A stretch of 64,000 nt of DNA from SBAX01 sp964646605. GTDB lineage: Bacteria; Planctomycetota; Phycisphaerae; UBA1845. A program made the translations under genes and the position numbers. The notes below the pieces were generated by a model, which did not search any database, was not told the origin of the DNA, and was given only the letters and a program-made list of their open reading frames with translations. Of this stretch, positions 1 through 8,641 are shown in pieces (positions within the stretch are counted from its first letter, which is position 1; each line of letters begins with the position of its first letter). The stretch spans positions 14,904 to 78,903 of the forward strand of contig CAZYEX010000038.1 of assembly GCA_964646605.1 (NCBI GenBank), written 5' to 3'.

Positions 1-82
1 CATCGCCTACCACGCCGCCGTCCTCCGCGGATGCAACGTCGACAAACCCCGTAACCTCGCCAAAAGCGTCACGGTGGAGTAG
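1..82 (+). CDS. glmS: Glutamine-fructose-6-phosphate aminotransferase, C-terminal end (partial)
   Basis: Only the last 26 codons are present, in the frame beginning at base 2 and ending with TAG at 80-82. The tail reads VLRG-x-NVDKPRNLAKSVTVE, which is the characteristic end of GlmS, where the isomerase domain closes the active site of the neighbouring subunit. GlmS makes glucosamine-6-phosphate from fructose-6-phosphate and glutamine, the entry to peptidoglycan and LPS amino-sugar synthesis in the cytoplasm. The rest of the gene lies outside the window. The short length is the only reason for caution. Confidence 0.85.
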   Translation, partial: IAYHAAVLRGCNVDKPRNLAKSVTVE

Positions 83-210
83 CGCCGCACCGTCCGCAAG
101 ATGCCACATCGTGGCACCCATCCTGGTAAGATGTAGCGCCACCCCTTGTGGGTGGCGCACTGGTTGCTTCGCACTCCCCTCTCCGACCCTGTAAGGGTCA
201 AAGATCATAG

Positions 211-252
211 CCGGGGGTTGCGTCCCGACGCACCTCGGGGCGCTACCCCCGG
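211..252. repeat. Imperfect inverted repeat (12-bp arms, one mismatch)
   Basis: The left arm CCGGGGGTTGCG (211-222) pairs with the right arm CGCTACCCCCGG (241-252) with one mismatch. The loop of about 18 bases is itself partly complementary (CCCGACG against CGGGGCG-like bases). It lies in a gene-free region downstream of glmS. It looks like an interspersed palindromic element or an RNA hairpin. The missing T-tract argues against a simple terminator. Confidence 0.55.
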
Positions 253-272
253 AACACGCCCCCCAAGCACCT

Positions 273-291
273 CCCCCCTTACCAAGGGGGG
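273..291. repeat. Perfect 8-bp inverted repeat with 3-base loop
   Basis: CCCCCCTT (273-280), loop ACC, then AAGGGGGG (284-291). The arm is followed by ATTGAGGGGGG. From general experience, similar CCCCTT-ACC-AAGGGG elements recur as short intergenic repeats in various bacterial genomes. Whether this copy is functional cannot be seen from one instance. Confidence 0.55.
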
Positions 292-535
292 ATTGAGGGG
301 GGTTGTTCGGACCGCGCGAGGCGAAGTACCCAGTTCGAAAGCCCGCCGACCCACCACCTCCCGCGACACGCGGATTCAACGCCTTGCAATGACACCCGGC
401 GCCTTGGTACGATCGGCCAACTCGTCGGTTCGACGACTCTCTTGCGTAAGCGTGCTAAGGGTGAGAGTGGCATTCGCACGGGCGGATCGTGGCGCACTAC
501 ACGGTAGGCGTTAGGGGTAGTCAAGGGGGTCAAAG

Positions 536-1294
536 ATGACTTCTTTTCTAGGGTATCTAGTAGTGCTTAGCATGGGGCAAGCATCTGCAGGAGCCCCGAA
601 ACCGCCCAGCCTGATTCCAGCTCTCAGGGAGGTGGATCAAGCCGTCGATCGTATGCAATTGCCGGTCAACGCCTACATCCCCGGAGCCGATCGACGGGCG
701 CTCGACGCGGCGATAGAAACGATCATGTCCATGCCCGTGGCAGCCGTTCCCCACTGGGTCAACCTCGCGCCGCAGACCGTGGTTCCCACCGCGGACGGAC
801 TCGAACTCACCGGCACTGTCGCGCCGCAGCGCGCCAAGCGCGTTTTCTACAACGATGCGGAGGCCAACCTTATCGATGATTTCGCCTTCCAACGAAGGAA
901 GCTCAAGGAGGATCATTGGAGATGCCTCGAAGGTATCAAAGGTGCCGACGCCAACAACAGCGAGGAGTTCGTGTATCGACGGGCGCTCGACGAACTCGCG
1001 CAAAAGGAGGCCAAGGCCCTGCAACCCGGCGAAGAGAACTCCAAGGCTCGCGCGGTGGCGTACAACACCATCAAGGTCATCGCCGTCGCTGCGCCAGAGG
1101 TTGCCCGGTCCATCGATTTTGCCAAGCTTGCGAAGGCCAAGTCCGTGAAGACAACCATTCAGATCAATGGCGTGGAACTTAGCGCCCCGATTGCCGAGGC
1201 GAAGATTCCGTCGCTGCTGTCCGTTGTGCGCGGACAACTGGTCGATGTCGATGCTTCGGTGAAGGGAGGAGCACAGTCCGGTCAAGACCCATGA
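536..1294 (+). CDS. Hypothetical protein, possibly exported
   Basis: This 252-residue protein has a short hydrophobic N-terminus (about residues 4-18, ending ASAGA), which could be a weak signal peptide. The remainder is soluble, mixed helix/strand, rich in Ala, Asp and Lys, with no motif I recognise. The start is supported by a G-rich ribosome binding site (AGGGGG) upstream. It stands alone between glmS and a gene on the opposite strand, so context gives no function. Reading-frame length and codon use look genuine. Confidence 0.6.
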   Translation: MTSFLGYLVVLSMGQASAGAPKPPSLIPALREVDQAVDRMQLPVNAYIPGADRRALDAAIETIMSMPVAAVPHWVNLAPQTVVPTADGLELTGTVAPQRAKRVFYNDAEANLIDDFAFQRRKLKEDHWRCLEGIKGADANNSEEFVYRRALDELAQKEAKALQPGEENSKARAVAYNTIKVIAVAAPEVARSIDFAKLAKAKSVKTTIQINGVELSAPIAEAKIPSLLSVVRGQLVDVDASVKGGAQSGQDP

Positions 1295-1394
1295 TCTACT
1301 GCCCGCAACGCCTCCTGCGAGCCTTGCCGTGTGACCCGTTTGGCACGGGCGAATTGCCGTCACCGCCAGGCGTGGAAGACGCCGAAGGTGACGT

Positions 1395-3101
1395 TCATGC
1401 GAGTCGCCGCGCCGCCCAAAGGGCCAAGGCTTCGCGGTTGATCTTGGCGTTGTGACGGATGTCCACGGGGAGGCGAGGGTGGAACAACACGGGAACAGAT
1501 TGCCAATTGCCAATTGTCGATTGCCGATTGGTAGGAACGGATCGAGCGATTTGACGTAGCTCCTCGGCCAAAGCGTCGGCGCGCGGACCACGCGGGAAGC
1601 GGCCGGGGTGCGGTTCGACGACCAGAACCGGGGTTTGGTCGCCCGCCGGGCCGACGCCCACCAAGGCGCAGCGGGCTACGTCGGGGTGCTGCCGGAACAT
1701 GGGCTCGACGCACTCCGTGAAGAGCACGCCGTCTCGGGTGGTCACGCGGTGCGACTTTCGGCCGCAATACCAAAGGCGGCCTTGGGCGTCGCGGCGGCCT
1801 ACGTCGCCGATCCGATGCCACACTCTGTCACCGTCAAGAATCTTCGCCGACTCCGTGGCCCGCGGCAGACCGTAATACTCGCGCGTGACCATCCCTCCGG
1901 CGACGACGATCTCGCCGACCTCGCCGTCGGGGACGAGCAGGTCGTCGGACCATTGGGCGATGGGTTCGTCGGAGATGCGAATGAGGCGCACGTCGGCGTC
2001 GGGCAGCGGTCGGCCCACACAAGTCCCGGCGTCCACAGCGGCCGTCTGTGCAAGGGCGATTCGCTCCCGACCGCCGATCGACGAGACGGGAAGGGACTCG
2101 GTCGCTCCGTAGGGCGTGTGTACGTCGGCGTCCGACGGGAGCGCTTCGACTATCCGTTCCAGGATTCTCCGGGCGACCGGCGCACCGGCGATCAACACGC
2201 GTCGCAGGGTGGGCAACTTTACGCCTCGCTGCCGACAATAGTCGCCGACGCGATCCCATAGCGCCGGCGAGCCGAAGGTGTTGGTCGCGCGGTGCCGCTT
2301 GATGGCATCGACGATTTTGGCGGGATCGACCCGCGCCGGCCGCGAGGCATCCATGTCCGGAATGACCACCGTCATTCCCATCGCAAGGCTAAAAAGCCCA
2401 AACAGCGGAAACGTAGGCAAATCGACCTCGCCCGGTTCCATGCCATAGTGCGACTGGATCATCCGAATCTGGGCGTCGAACATCCCGTGTTCGTAGACCA
2501 CGCCCTTGGCCGGCCCCGTGCTGCCGCTGGTAAAAAGAATCGCCGCGGGGTCGGTCGCCCGGGTGTCTACCATCTGAAAGTCGCCGCCGCTCTTGGCGAG
2601 TTGTTCCAGCGTCGCCCCCCCCCAGAACCACCGCGAACCGACGGTCACGAATCTCTTGACACCGCGAAACGCCCGCGGTTTGAGGAAGCGAAGAAGATGC
2701 GCCTGCGGAATCCCCACGAAGGCGTCGAGATCGACGCCGCGGATGCACTCCGCGAGTCGTCGGATCCCCATGCCCGGGTCGATCATCACGGGCACGGCCC
2801 CGAGTTTGAACAAAGCGAAAGTAAGGCCGATGAACTCGAAACCCGGTTTGACCATCAACAGCACCCGCTCGCCTCGGCGTAACCCCAGGCGGACGAGCCC
2901 CTGGGCGAGTCGGTTGCTATACGAATCGAGTTCCACGAAAGAAAGCGTGGTCCGCCCGGCCCGGCGAATCGCGGCCGGGGCGGTCAGGATGATCGCCGCT
3001 TGTTCGGGACGCTCCGCAGCGCGCTGGGAAAGCCATGTGGCGACGTTCCCGCGAGTCGGCGAGTTTTCCACCGCTGTCGCCGAATCCGCGATTTGAAGCA
3101 T
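1395..3101 (-). CDS. Acyl-AMP ligase / fatty-acid CoA ligase family (OleC-like)
   Basis: A 568-residue adenylate-forming enzyme. The phosphate-binding loop reads ILFTSGSTGPAKGVVYEHG, the adenine-binding region TPYGATE, and the later D-x-(x)-R region GDVGRRDAQGRLWYCGRKSH, all typical of the ANL superfamily. The best-fitting branch is the OleC-like ligases found in many bacteria, which act on beta-hydroxy acids or long-chain acyl groups. No oleA/B/D partner lies nearby, so the substrate is open. I chose the ATG at 3101 because GGGGGA sits about 7 bases upstream and homology begins just after it; an upstream ATG at 3188 has poorer support. A 7-bp tandem repeat tract lies inside the C-terminal domain and adds residues of the type NRQSTIGNWQS. 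Confidence 0.85.
   Translation of the reverse strand: MLQIADSATAVENSPTRGNVATWLSQRAAERPEQAAIILTAPAAIRRAGRTTLSFVELDSYSNRLAQGLVRLGLRRGERVLLMVKPGFEFIGLTFALFKLGAVPVMIDPGMGIRRLAECIRGVDLDAFVGIPQAHLLRFLKPRAFRGVKRFVTVGSRWFWGGATLEQLAKSGGDFQMVDTRATDPAAILFTSGSTGPAKGVVYEHGMFDAQIRMIQSHYGMEPGEVDLPTFPLFGLFSLAMGMTVVIPDMDASRPARVDPAKIVDAIKRHRATNTFGSPALWDRVGDYCRQRGVKLPTLRRVLIAGAPVARRILERIVEALPSDADVHTPYGATESLPVSSIGGRERIALAQTAAVDAGTCVGRPLPDADVRLIRISDEPIAQWSDDLLVPDGEVGEIVVAGGMVTREYYGLPRATESAKILDGDRVWHRIGDVGRRDAQGRLWYCGRKSHRVTTRDGVLFTECVEPMFRQHPDVARCALVGVGPAGDQTPVLVVEPHPGRFPRGPRADALAEELRQIARSVPTNRQSTIGNWQSVPVLFHPRLPVDIRHNAKINREALALWAARRLA
1501..1528. repeat. Four tandem 7-bp units inside the ligase gene
   Basis: On the plus strand the units read TGCCAAT, TGCCAAT, TGTCGAT, TGCCGAT. 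They lie in frame within the C-terminal domain of the minus-strand ligase and encode NRQSTIGNWQ-like residues. Heptad repeats of this kind are usually found between genes, so an intragenic copy is unusual. It could add a flexible loop without breaking the frame. Confidence 0.7.
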
Positions 3102-3263
3102 CGGTGCGTCCCCCGATCCCGCCGGAGTGGTAGCCGTGGCAACCAGTGTAGTACAGGAAACTGTCCCAGTCCACGATACGCGATCCACGCCTCCAACGAC
3201 GAGGATCGCAGCCCGTTGGACCTGGATTGATGAAACACCGCGACTCGGTACGATCTAAGAACA

Positions 3264-4736
3264 ATGAATCCAGGGATCAGGGTCCTTGTACTGCTGCTTT
3301 TTGTTGCCGCGCCGATGGGAGCCATGGCCGGCGGGCGCGGGGGGCTGGACGAACAACTGCAAGCGGTCCTCGGCAAGCTACCGCACGCCGGCACCCGCGC
3401 GAGCGCCTGCGTGATCGACCTTTCGACGCACCAGACCGTGTTCGCCCTCAACGCCGACGCCGCGTTGACCCCGGCCAGCACCATGAAATTGTTCGCCATG
3501 ACCGTCGCCCTTTGCGAATTGGGGCCAGGGTTCGCGTTTGAGACGCTTTTGGCGACCGCGGGCGGGAACCTCTTCGTCGTCGGCGACGGCGATCCAGGGT
3601 TTGGCGATGAGAAGCTCCACAAGGCGCGGGGCGAGAGCATCACGGCCCCGTTCGAGCGCTGGGCCAAGTCGTTGAAGCAGCGGGGTGTGACGGAGATCAC
3701 CGGCGATTTGTTCATCGACGACAGGGTGTTCGGCGACGAACAGGTACACCCTTCCTGGGAGCGCGGCGACTTGGACAACTGGTACGCGGCCCCGGTGGGG
3801 GGGCTCAATTTCAACGACAACTGCTTGGACTTTACGGTCGCGCCGTCCAAGAAACGCGGCGAGCGGGCCATCGTGTCGGTGCAGCCGCCTACGCGGCTGG
3901 CGAAAATCATCAACACCTGCGTGTCGGGGGGGAAGGGTGAACCGGTTTTGCACCACGTCCACGACGGCTTGGAGTACATCGTCAGCGGACGATGCTCGAA
4001 AACCCACGCCTTGGGGGCCGTTTCGTTTCCCGATCCCATGCGGTTGTTCGCCGATGTCATGCGTCTGACACTCGCCGAGGAAGGCGTGGTCATCCGCGGG
4101 GAAGTGCATCGGGTGTCGCTTCGCGCCGAGGACGGTGCGGTGAGCGGGCATCTGAACATAGTCGACCGTCATCGGACTCCGCTTTCGGAGGTCCTGGCCC
4201 GGGCGGGCAAGGACAGTCAGAACCTCTTTGCGGAGTGCCTGCTGAAGCGCGCCGCGTTTGCCTGGGCCCGGCGGCACGGACGGCCTCGCCCGGAGGGGAG
4301 TTGGAGCCTGGGCGGTGACGCGGTGTCGGAGATGCTGCACCGCGCGGGCGTCGAAACGCGCGGACTGCGTGTCGCCGACGGCTCGGGCCTGAGCCGCCAG
4401 AACGCCTGCACGGCGCGACAACTCGCCGCCCTGCTGGCATGGTCGTCGCGACAGCCCTTCGGCAAACTCTTCTACGACAGCCTCGCCACCGCGGGCGTGG
4501 ACGGGTCGCTACGAAAACGGTTGAAGAGTTCCGACGGACGAGTTCACGCCAAGACGGGCACCATGCGCGGCATCCGAGCCCTGGCCGGTTACGTCGATTC
4601 CCCCATCGGTCCTCGATACGCCTTCGCCGTGGTTTTCAACGGCTACCCGGGTCCCGCCGCTCCGTACAAGACCATCCAAGATCACGTGTGCAGAATCCTC
4701 GCCGACGCCTGCGACGACCGCGTCTCCGGGCGCTAG
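3264..4736 (+). CDS. dacB: D-alanyl-D-alanine carboxypeptidase/endopeptidase (PBP4 type, S13)
   Basis: This 490-residue exported enzyme trims or cleaves peptide cross-links of peptidoglycan in the periplasm. An N-terminal signal peptide (residues 1-22, hydrophobic LVLLLFVAA, AMA cleavage site) is followed by the three penicillin-binding motifs. These are SxxK as STMK (residues 72-75), SxN as SQN (318-320) and KTG (430-432). The long insert between the first two motifs is typical of family S13 (DacB/PBP4). Length matches the family. It is monocistronic by appearance, divergent from the ligase. Peptidoglycan-related genes fit a planctomycete, a group now known to make peptidoglycan. Confidence 0.93.
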   Translation: MNPGIRVLVLLLFVAAPMGAMAGGRGGLDEQLQAVLGKLPHAGTRASACVIDLSTHQTVFALNADAALTPASTMKLFAMTVALCELGPGFAFETLLATAGGNLFVVGDGDPGFGDEKLHKARGESITAPFERWAKSLKQRGVTEITGDLFIDDRVFGDEQVHPSWERGDLDNWYAAPVGGLNFNDNCLDFTVAPSKKRGERAIVSVQPPTRLAKIINTCVSGGKGEPVLHHVHDGLEYIVSGRCSKTHALGAVSFPDPMRLFADVMRLTLAEEGVVIRGEVHRVSLRAEDGAVSGHLNIVDRHRTPLSEVLARAGKDSQNLFAECLLKRAAFAWARRHGRPRPEGSWSLGGDAVSEMLHRAGVETRGLRVADGSGLSRQNACTARQLAALLAWSSRQPFGKLFYDSLATAGVDGSLRKRLKSSDGRVHAKTGTMRGIRALAGYVDSPIGPRYAFAVVFNGYPGPAAPYKTIQDHVCRILADACDDRVSGR

Positions 4737-5012
4737 GCAAGAGCGTCCCGTTGGCCGCCGGATCGCCCAACCAGTGAAGACAGCCCCACCCTTCGGGGTT
4801 CGCGTGATTGTCGATGTCGCCCAATGTGGCACGTTCTACGGGGAGGGGTAAGCCCGAGAATCCCCAGATTGGCCGTTTTCCGAGGCATATATTGCCGGAC
4901 GATCCCTCGACTTGACATTATGGCGCGGAGACGGTTCACTTGCCGATAATCTCGTCGGGTCGAGAAAGTCACACCCCGTCGGCCGAGGAGCGCCGACCGC
5001 GGAGCGAGCCTT

Positions 5013-5777
5013 ATGGGATCAGCAGACTCAAGCTCGTCACGCCTCACCGCTGAGCAGCTTCAACATCTGCGCGCGGTCACCGAGAAGGTGTCCGCGCAGT
5101 TGCAGGCGACCACCGCGGCCTGCCTGGAGGTCCTTCGCCCGGGCTTCGTCCCCCACCGGATTCTCGGTCGTTACATCGAGCACGCCGCGAACCAGAGCGT
5201 CGCGGGGGCCGATCGGGCGTGGGCGAACCTGTTGGCCGCGTACCGAAAAGTCGCCGCCAAGCTCTCCGGTCTGCCCGCCTCGCTCGAATCATCGCTGCCA
5301 CCCATTGACACTGTTCTGGAGCTGTACCCGTGGGAGTACTCGTTGTCGTCTCCCGCTACCGGGGGCACGATCACGATTCATTGCCCGACGAAATGGGTTC
5401 TCAGTTTTGCATCGGGGTTCACCCTGTCGCAGTTTCGCCAGGCCGTCGCCGCGGGCGGTTCGCCGCTTCCCCCGCAGGCGCTGCAGTTCGTGGTCCGGGC
5501 CCTGGTGATGGCGCAGATGGTGCGATCCATTCCCCGATTGGATGAACTTTTTCAGCTCCTACGCCTGAACGTTCGCGAGGAAGAGTTGCCCGATCGCGGA
5601 AGCCTGCCCGTGGTCACGGTGAGTTCCGCGGTACATTCCCAACTCCCGGCGGAGGACGTGGTGGTGTCGGCCACGCGCCTGACGGGCGTGTCGCGCTTTA
5701 CGGAATTGATCGATCCGGAAACGATCCGCTCCCTGCACGATCCCATCCGCGAAAAGCTCGAAGCGCTTCTGCGCTGA
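5013..5777 (+). CDS. Hypothetical protein
   Basis: This 254-residue soluble protein has no signal peptide. The N-terminal third is helical (AEQLQHLRAVTEKVSAQLQ and following). The middle has a run of aromatic and beta-prone residues (LYPWEYSLSS, HCPTKWVLSF). The C-terminus is a charged helix ending EKLEALLR. No family is recognised. It sits 276 bases after dacB and converges on the next minus-strand gene, so no operon partner helps. Confidence 0.6.
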   Translation: MGSADSSSSRLTAEQLQHLRAVTEKVSAQLQATTAACLEVLRPGFVPHRILGRYIEHAANQSVAGADRAWANLLAAYRKVAAKLSGLPASLESSLPPIDTVLELYPWEYSLSSPATGGTITIHCPTKWVLSFASGFTLSQFRQAVAAGGSPLPPQALQFVVRALVMAQMVRSIPRLDELFQLLRLNVREEELPDRGSLPVVTVSSAVHSQLPAEDVVVSATRLTGVSRFTELIDPETIRSLHDPIREKLEALLR

Positions 5778-5813
5778 CCGGACTTCTCGTCCGCGAACCG
5801 AAATACGCCGGAT

Positions 5814-6332
5814 CTACGGACCGTCGTTGGCGATGGAAGTCTGAAACACCTCGAGATCCTTGAGATCCACATCGCGATCGGCGGAGAAATCGTGCGCTCG
5901 GCAGTCCTTGGGTACGGTGTGGTTGGCCCCTTCGAAGCAGAGTTGAAACTTCGCAAAGTCCCGCAGGTCGACATCGCCGTCGCTGCAGTCTTCGTTGGGC
6001 TGGGGGACAGGCTGACAATCGCCCTCGCCGTGTTTGGCCAGGCAGCGGAGGATGCCGGGTACGGCGCCGCCGTGGGTCTTGCGGCCGTTCCCATCCGTCC
6101 GTAAACCGGCGACGGTTTGGCCGGCGTTCATCAGTCCGTTCTGTGTGGCCGCAGTCCCTGTGCGAGCCCCGGAATTGACCGCGGGACGACAAAGCTGATC
6201 GGCCAGCAAGCCGGTCACGCTCCATCCCACGACGCCCAAGGCCGCCACGGTCAGGGTCGCCAACCCACGGGGCGAAAGCCGGGCTCGCGTACGAACTCCA
6301 TCGGGGATGCGTTTGTGAGGGTCGAGAATCAT
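5814..6332 (-). CDS. Membrane-anchored protein with dockerin/EF-hand-like tail
   Basis: A 172-residue protein with one N-terminal hydrophobic segment (residues about 24-43, LATLTVAALGVVGWSV), probably a signal anchor. The C-terminus has two calcium-loop-like repeats. The first reads DGDVDLRDFAKFQLCF and the second ADRDVDLKDLEVFQ. This paired arrangement matches the dockerin-like tails common on planctomycete secreted proteins. A longer reading frame extends upstream to 6863 but overlaps the next gene in another frame, so I start at the ATG at 6332. It follows the 6386-8314 gene by 53 bases on the same strand and may be co-transcribed with it. Confidence 0.7.
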   Translation of the reverse strand: MILDPHKRIPDGVRTRARLSPRGLATLTVAALGVVGWSVTGLLADQLCRPAVNSGARTGTAATQNGLMNAGQTVAGLRTDGNGRKTHGGAVPGILRCLAKHGEGDCQPVPQPNEDCSDGDVDLRDFAKFQLCFEGANHTVPKDCRAHDFSADRDVDLKDLEVFQTSIANDGP

Positions 6333-6385
6333 GGTTGCACGACTCCGTAAGCATCGCCGCCCTTGATGGGCGGCGCGGTCCTTCC

Positions 6386-8314
6386 TTATTGCAACGTCAC
6401 CAAGACCAGAACGAGTCCTTTTTGTCCGGCCTCCATGGACTCCATAGCCTTGCCCAGGACGGCCCCGGATGCGCGGGACTTGTCGGTGGCAGCCATGCCG
6501 TATCCCGGCGTGGGAGATGTCACGATCATGTCGCCGGCGCGAATCTCCCCGTAGGTCGTATCCACCAGGCAGTTGACCCGCCCCGCCAGGGCGACTTTGG
6601 CCGTGTTCGCCGAGCCGTGGCGATACTCGACCATGAACGCGGGGCGCGAGTCGCCGGCCCCGGAAACGATTCCCACCACCTTCGGGTCGTACGCCTGCGT
6701 GGACTGCATCAACCCGCCGCGACGGCTGGGGTCGATGACCATCACCGTGCCCGGCGCCGGGTCGTCGGCCGACGGTACCTCGAATTCCTCGGCGATGTCG
6801 GGGTGGATCTGGTCGTTCTTGATGATGATGTGACCGGCCTCGAAGTCGTCCATATTCGTGCAACCGATCTCCACGATGTCATGGACCTCCAGATTGAGGG
6901 TAACGGGGTTGACGCCCAGCCCGCGAAGCGTAAAGCGCGGGCCGTGGTGTACGGGATTCTCGTTTCTCGGTTGATAGGAGAGCTCCGCGTCGGTCTCGAG
7001 AACGACGACATCCTCGCTGTCAAAGCGCATGGCCAGCAGGGTGGGGCCGGTTTGCACGGCCGGGACTTCAACCCGAACGAGCTGTGCATCGAAGGAGTTC
7101 CGCACGACAAGATCGCCTCGCACCGTAGCCCCGTCCAGATCGTCGTTGCCCAAGTTGGTCGTTCCCTGAGTGTTCAGATCGCCTTGGACCGTCGCCGTTG
7201 CTTTGGCAGTGAGCGTTCCGTCCACATCCACGGCGCCCTTGGCGGAGAGTATCCCTTTGACCTCCAGTTCGTCAGCCGCCGTCACCTTGTCGCCGGCGCC
7301 GTTACCAAGGTTCGTCGTCTCCTCGGTGTTCAGGACGCCTTCGACCGTCGCCGTTGCTTTGGCAGTGAGCGTCCCGTCCACATCGACAGCGCCCTTGGCC
7401 ATGAGCCTGCCCTTGACCTCCAGTTCGTCGGCCGCCGTGACCTTGTCGCCGGCGCCGTTACCAAGGTTCGTCGTTTCCTCGGTGTTCAGGACGCCTTTGA
7501 CCGTCGCCGTTGCTTTGGCGGTCAGCACCCCGTCCACATCCACCGCGCCCTTGGCCGTTAGCCTGCCCTTGACCTCCAGTTCTCCCTCGGTCGTCGTTTT
7601 GTCGTCGGGACCATTGCCCAAGCGCGCCGCATCTTCGGTCCGAAGTTCGCCGCTGACTTCCAGGTCGGCCGGTGGGTCGCCGCCCGCGGTGGTCGAGTAC
7701 TCGCGGATGCGTACGCCGGACTCGATACCCTCGATCATGGCCGGTGGAGTGCCCGTGCCGCTGTGAAACGAAATCTTCCCCTTAACGTTGGCCGACAAAC
7801 CGACGGCAATGTCGTCGTCAAGCTCTTCACTCGCCACGCGGTGGACGCGGAAGGCGTAGGGCACCGAGACCAACGGGAACCGGCCGAGTTCCGTAAGTTC
7901 CCCGGTGACCAAAACGCCAATTTCTTTGGCACTGCCGTCAAACAGCGCCGCGGGATCGATTTCCGGAGGGGCTAGCGGGACTTGGACGCTGACCACGCCG
8001 TCGGCCATGGGGACATCCACGAGGTCGACCTCGTCGAAGGTCCCGGACCCGACGTCGTAAATGCGGATCGTCAAATCGACCACGTTGCCGGGAAACTGGA
8101 GCGGATCGCCGTCGTCGTCCGCGAGGAAGAACTGCAAGTTCAGTTGGCTCGAGGCGGCATCCAAGAGCGCCCCGGGACTGGACGTACCCGCGACCACGGA
8201 CTGAGAAGTCGCCGCCGTCGTCTTGGTTGACGGACTACGAGTTTCCCGCGGGGCGGAAACCGCCATGGTCCAAGCCGCAACGATTCCCACTATGAGCATT
8301 GCCGTTCCACGCAT
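6386..8314 (-). CDS. Secreted repeat protein with tail-fibre-like C-terminus
   Basis: This 642-residue protein has a signal peptide (AMLIVGIVAAWTMAVSA). An N-terminal beta domain (about 60-200) is followed by four near-identical 52-residue repeats built on GELEVKGRLTAKGAVDVDG, and then a C-terminal region with VALAGRVNCLVDTTYGEIRAG and a final LVLVLVTLQ. That ending recurs in extracellular or phage-fibre-like proteins with an intramolecular chaperone or beta-helix fold; I cannot tell which applies here. The start is fixed by AGGAG 7 bases before the ATG at 8314; an upstream ATG at 8413 lacks one. Probably surface-located; function unknown. Confidence 0.75.
   Translation of the reverse strand: MRGTAMLIVGIVAAWTMAVSAPRETRSPSTKTTAATSQSVVAGTSSPGALLDAASSQLNLQFFLADDDGDPLQFPGNVVDLTIRIYDVGSGTFDEVDLVDVPMADGVVSVQVPLAPPEIDPAALFDGSAKEIGVLVTGELTELGRFPLVSVPYAFRVHRVASEELDDDIAVGLSANVKGKISFHSGTGTPPAMIEGIESGVRIREYSTTAGGDPPADLEVSGELRTEDAARLGNGPDDKTTTEGELEVKGRLTAKGAVDVDGVLTAKATATVKGVLNTEETTNLGNGAGDKVTAADELEVKGRLMAKGAVDVDGTLTAKATATVEGVLNTEETTNLGNGAGDKVTAADELEVKGILSAKGAVDVDGTLTAKATATVQGDLNTQGTTNLGNDDLDGATVRGDLVVRNSFDAQLVRVEVPAVQTGPTLLAMRFDSEDVVVLETDAELSYQPRNENPVHHGPRFTLRGLGVNPVTLNLEVHDIVEIGCTNMDDFEAGHIIIKNDQIHPDIAEEFEVPSADDPAPGTVMVIDPSRRGGLMQSTQAYDPKVVGIVSGAGDSRPAFMVEYRHGSANTAKVALAGRVNCLVDTTYGEIRAGDMIVTSPTPGYGMAATDKSRASGAVLGKAMESMEAGQKGLVLVLVTLQ
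7145..7720. repeat. Four tandem 156-bp units inside the secreted repeat protein gene
   Basis: A landmark of the type GTTACCAAGG recurs at 7145, 7301, 7457 and 7613, exactly 156 bases (52 codons) apart. The two central units are nearly identical in DNA, while the outer ones have drifted. The exact-codon period shows in-frame expansion of the coding sequence, as in other bacterial surface proteins that change length by recombination. Confidence 0.85.
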
Positions 8315-8641
8315 GGTTGAACTCCTTGGGCGGCGCCGGGCTGCCGGATCGTCGAACCTCAGCGCGACGGGTTCCCGAAGCTGCCGCATTTTCCAAATAT
8401 GCACGTACCGCACCGCGTCCCATCCCTCATACCCGTGGGCGAACCGATCCGGGCCTTATAGGAACGAGGTGCTCCGCCTCCACCCACCATCCTAACCCAA
8501 CGCGTCCGCGAAAACAAGCGCCGCTTCCCGTCGTGCCACGACTTTTTGCAACGATTCGGGGAGGGGCTGAGTCTGTCCGATGAGCCCCGCGATCGCCGAC
8601 CGGAACGGGGGCCCCAACCCGCCTCCCGTGATCTCGGACCT

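Larger units (their letters stand above)
83..535. other. Gene-free stretch between glmS and the next gene
   Basis: No open reading frame here has a plausible start or product. The stretch holds two inverted repeats, listed separately. Neither is followed by a T-run, so a classical intrinsic terminator for glmS is not evident. A G-rich ribosome binding site for the next gene (GGGGG about 8 bases upstream of 536) lies at its right end. Confidence 0.6.

Noticed and set aside
2984..4159. 391-codon minus-strand open frame opposite dacB
   Set aside because: Ser/Pro/Arg-rich shadow. The three penicillin-binding motifs fix the plus-strand gene.
6332..6863. Upstream extension of the dockerin-tailed protein
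   Set aside because: These codons read through the neighbouring gene in another frame and give His/Arg-rich shadow sequence. A start at 6332 gives a proper hydrophobic N-terminus.
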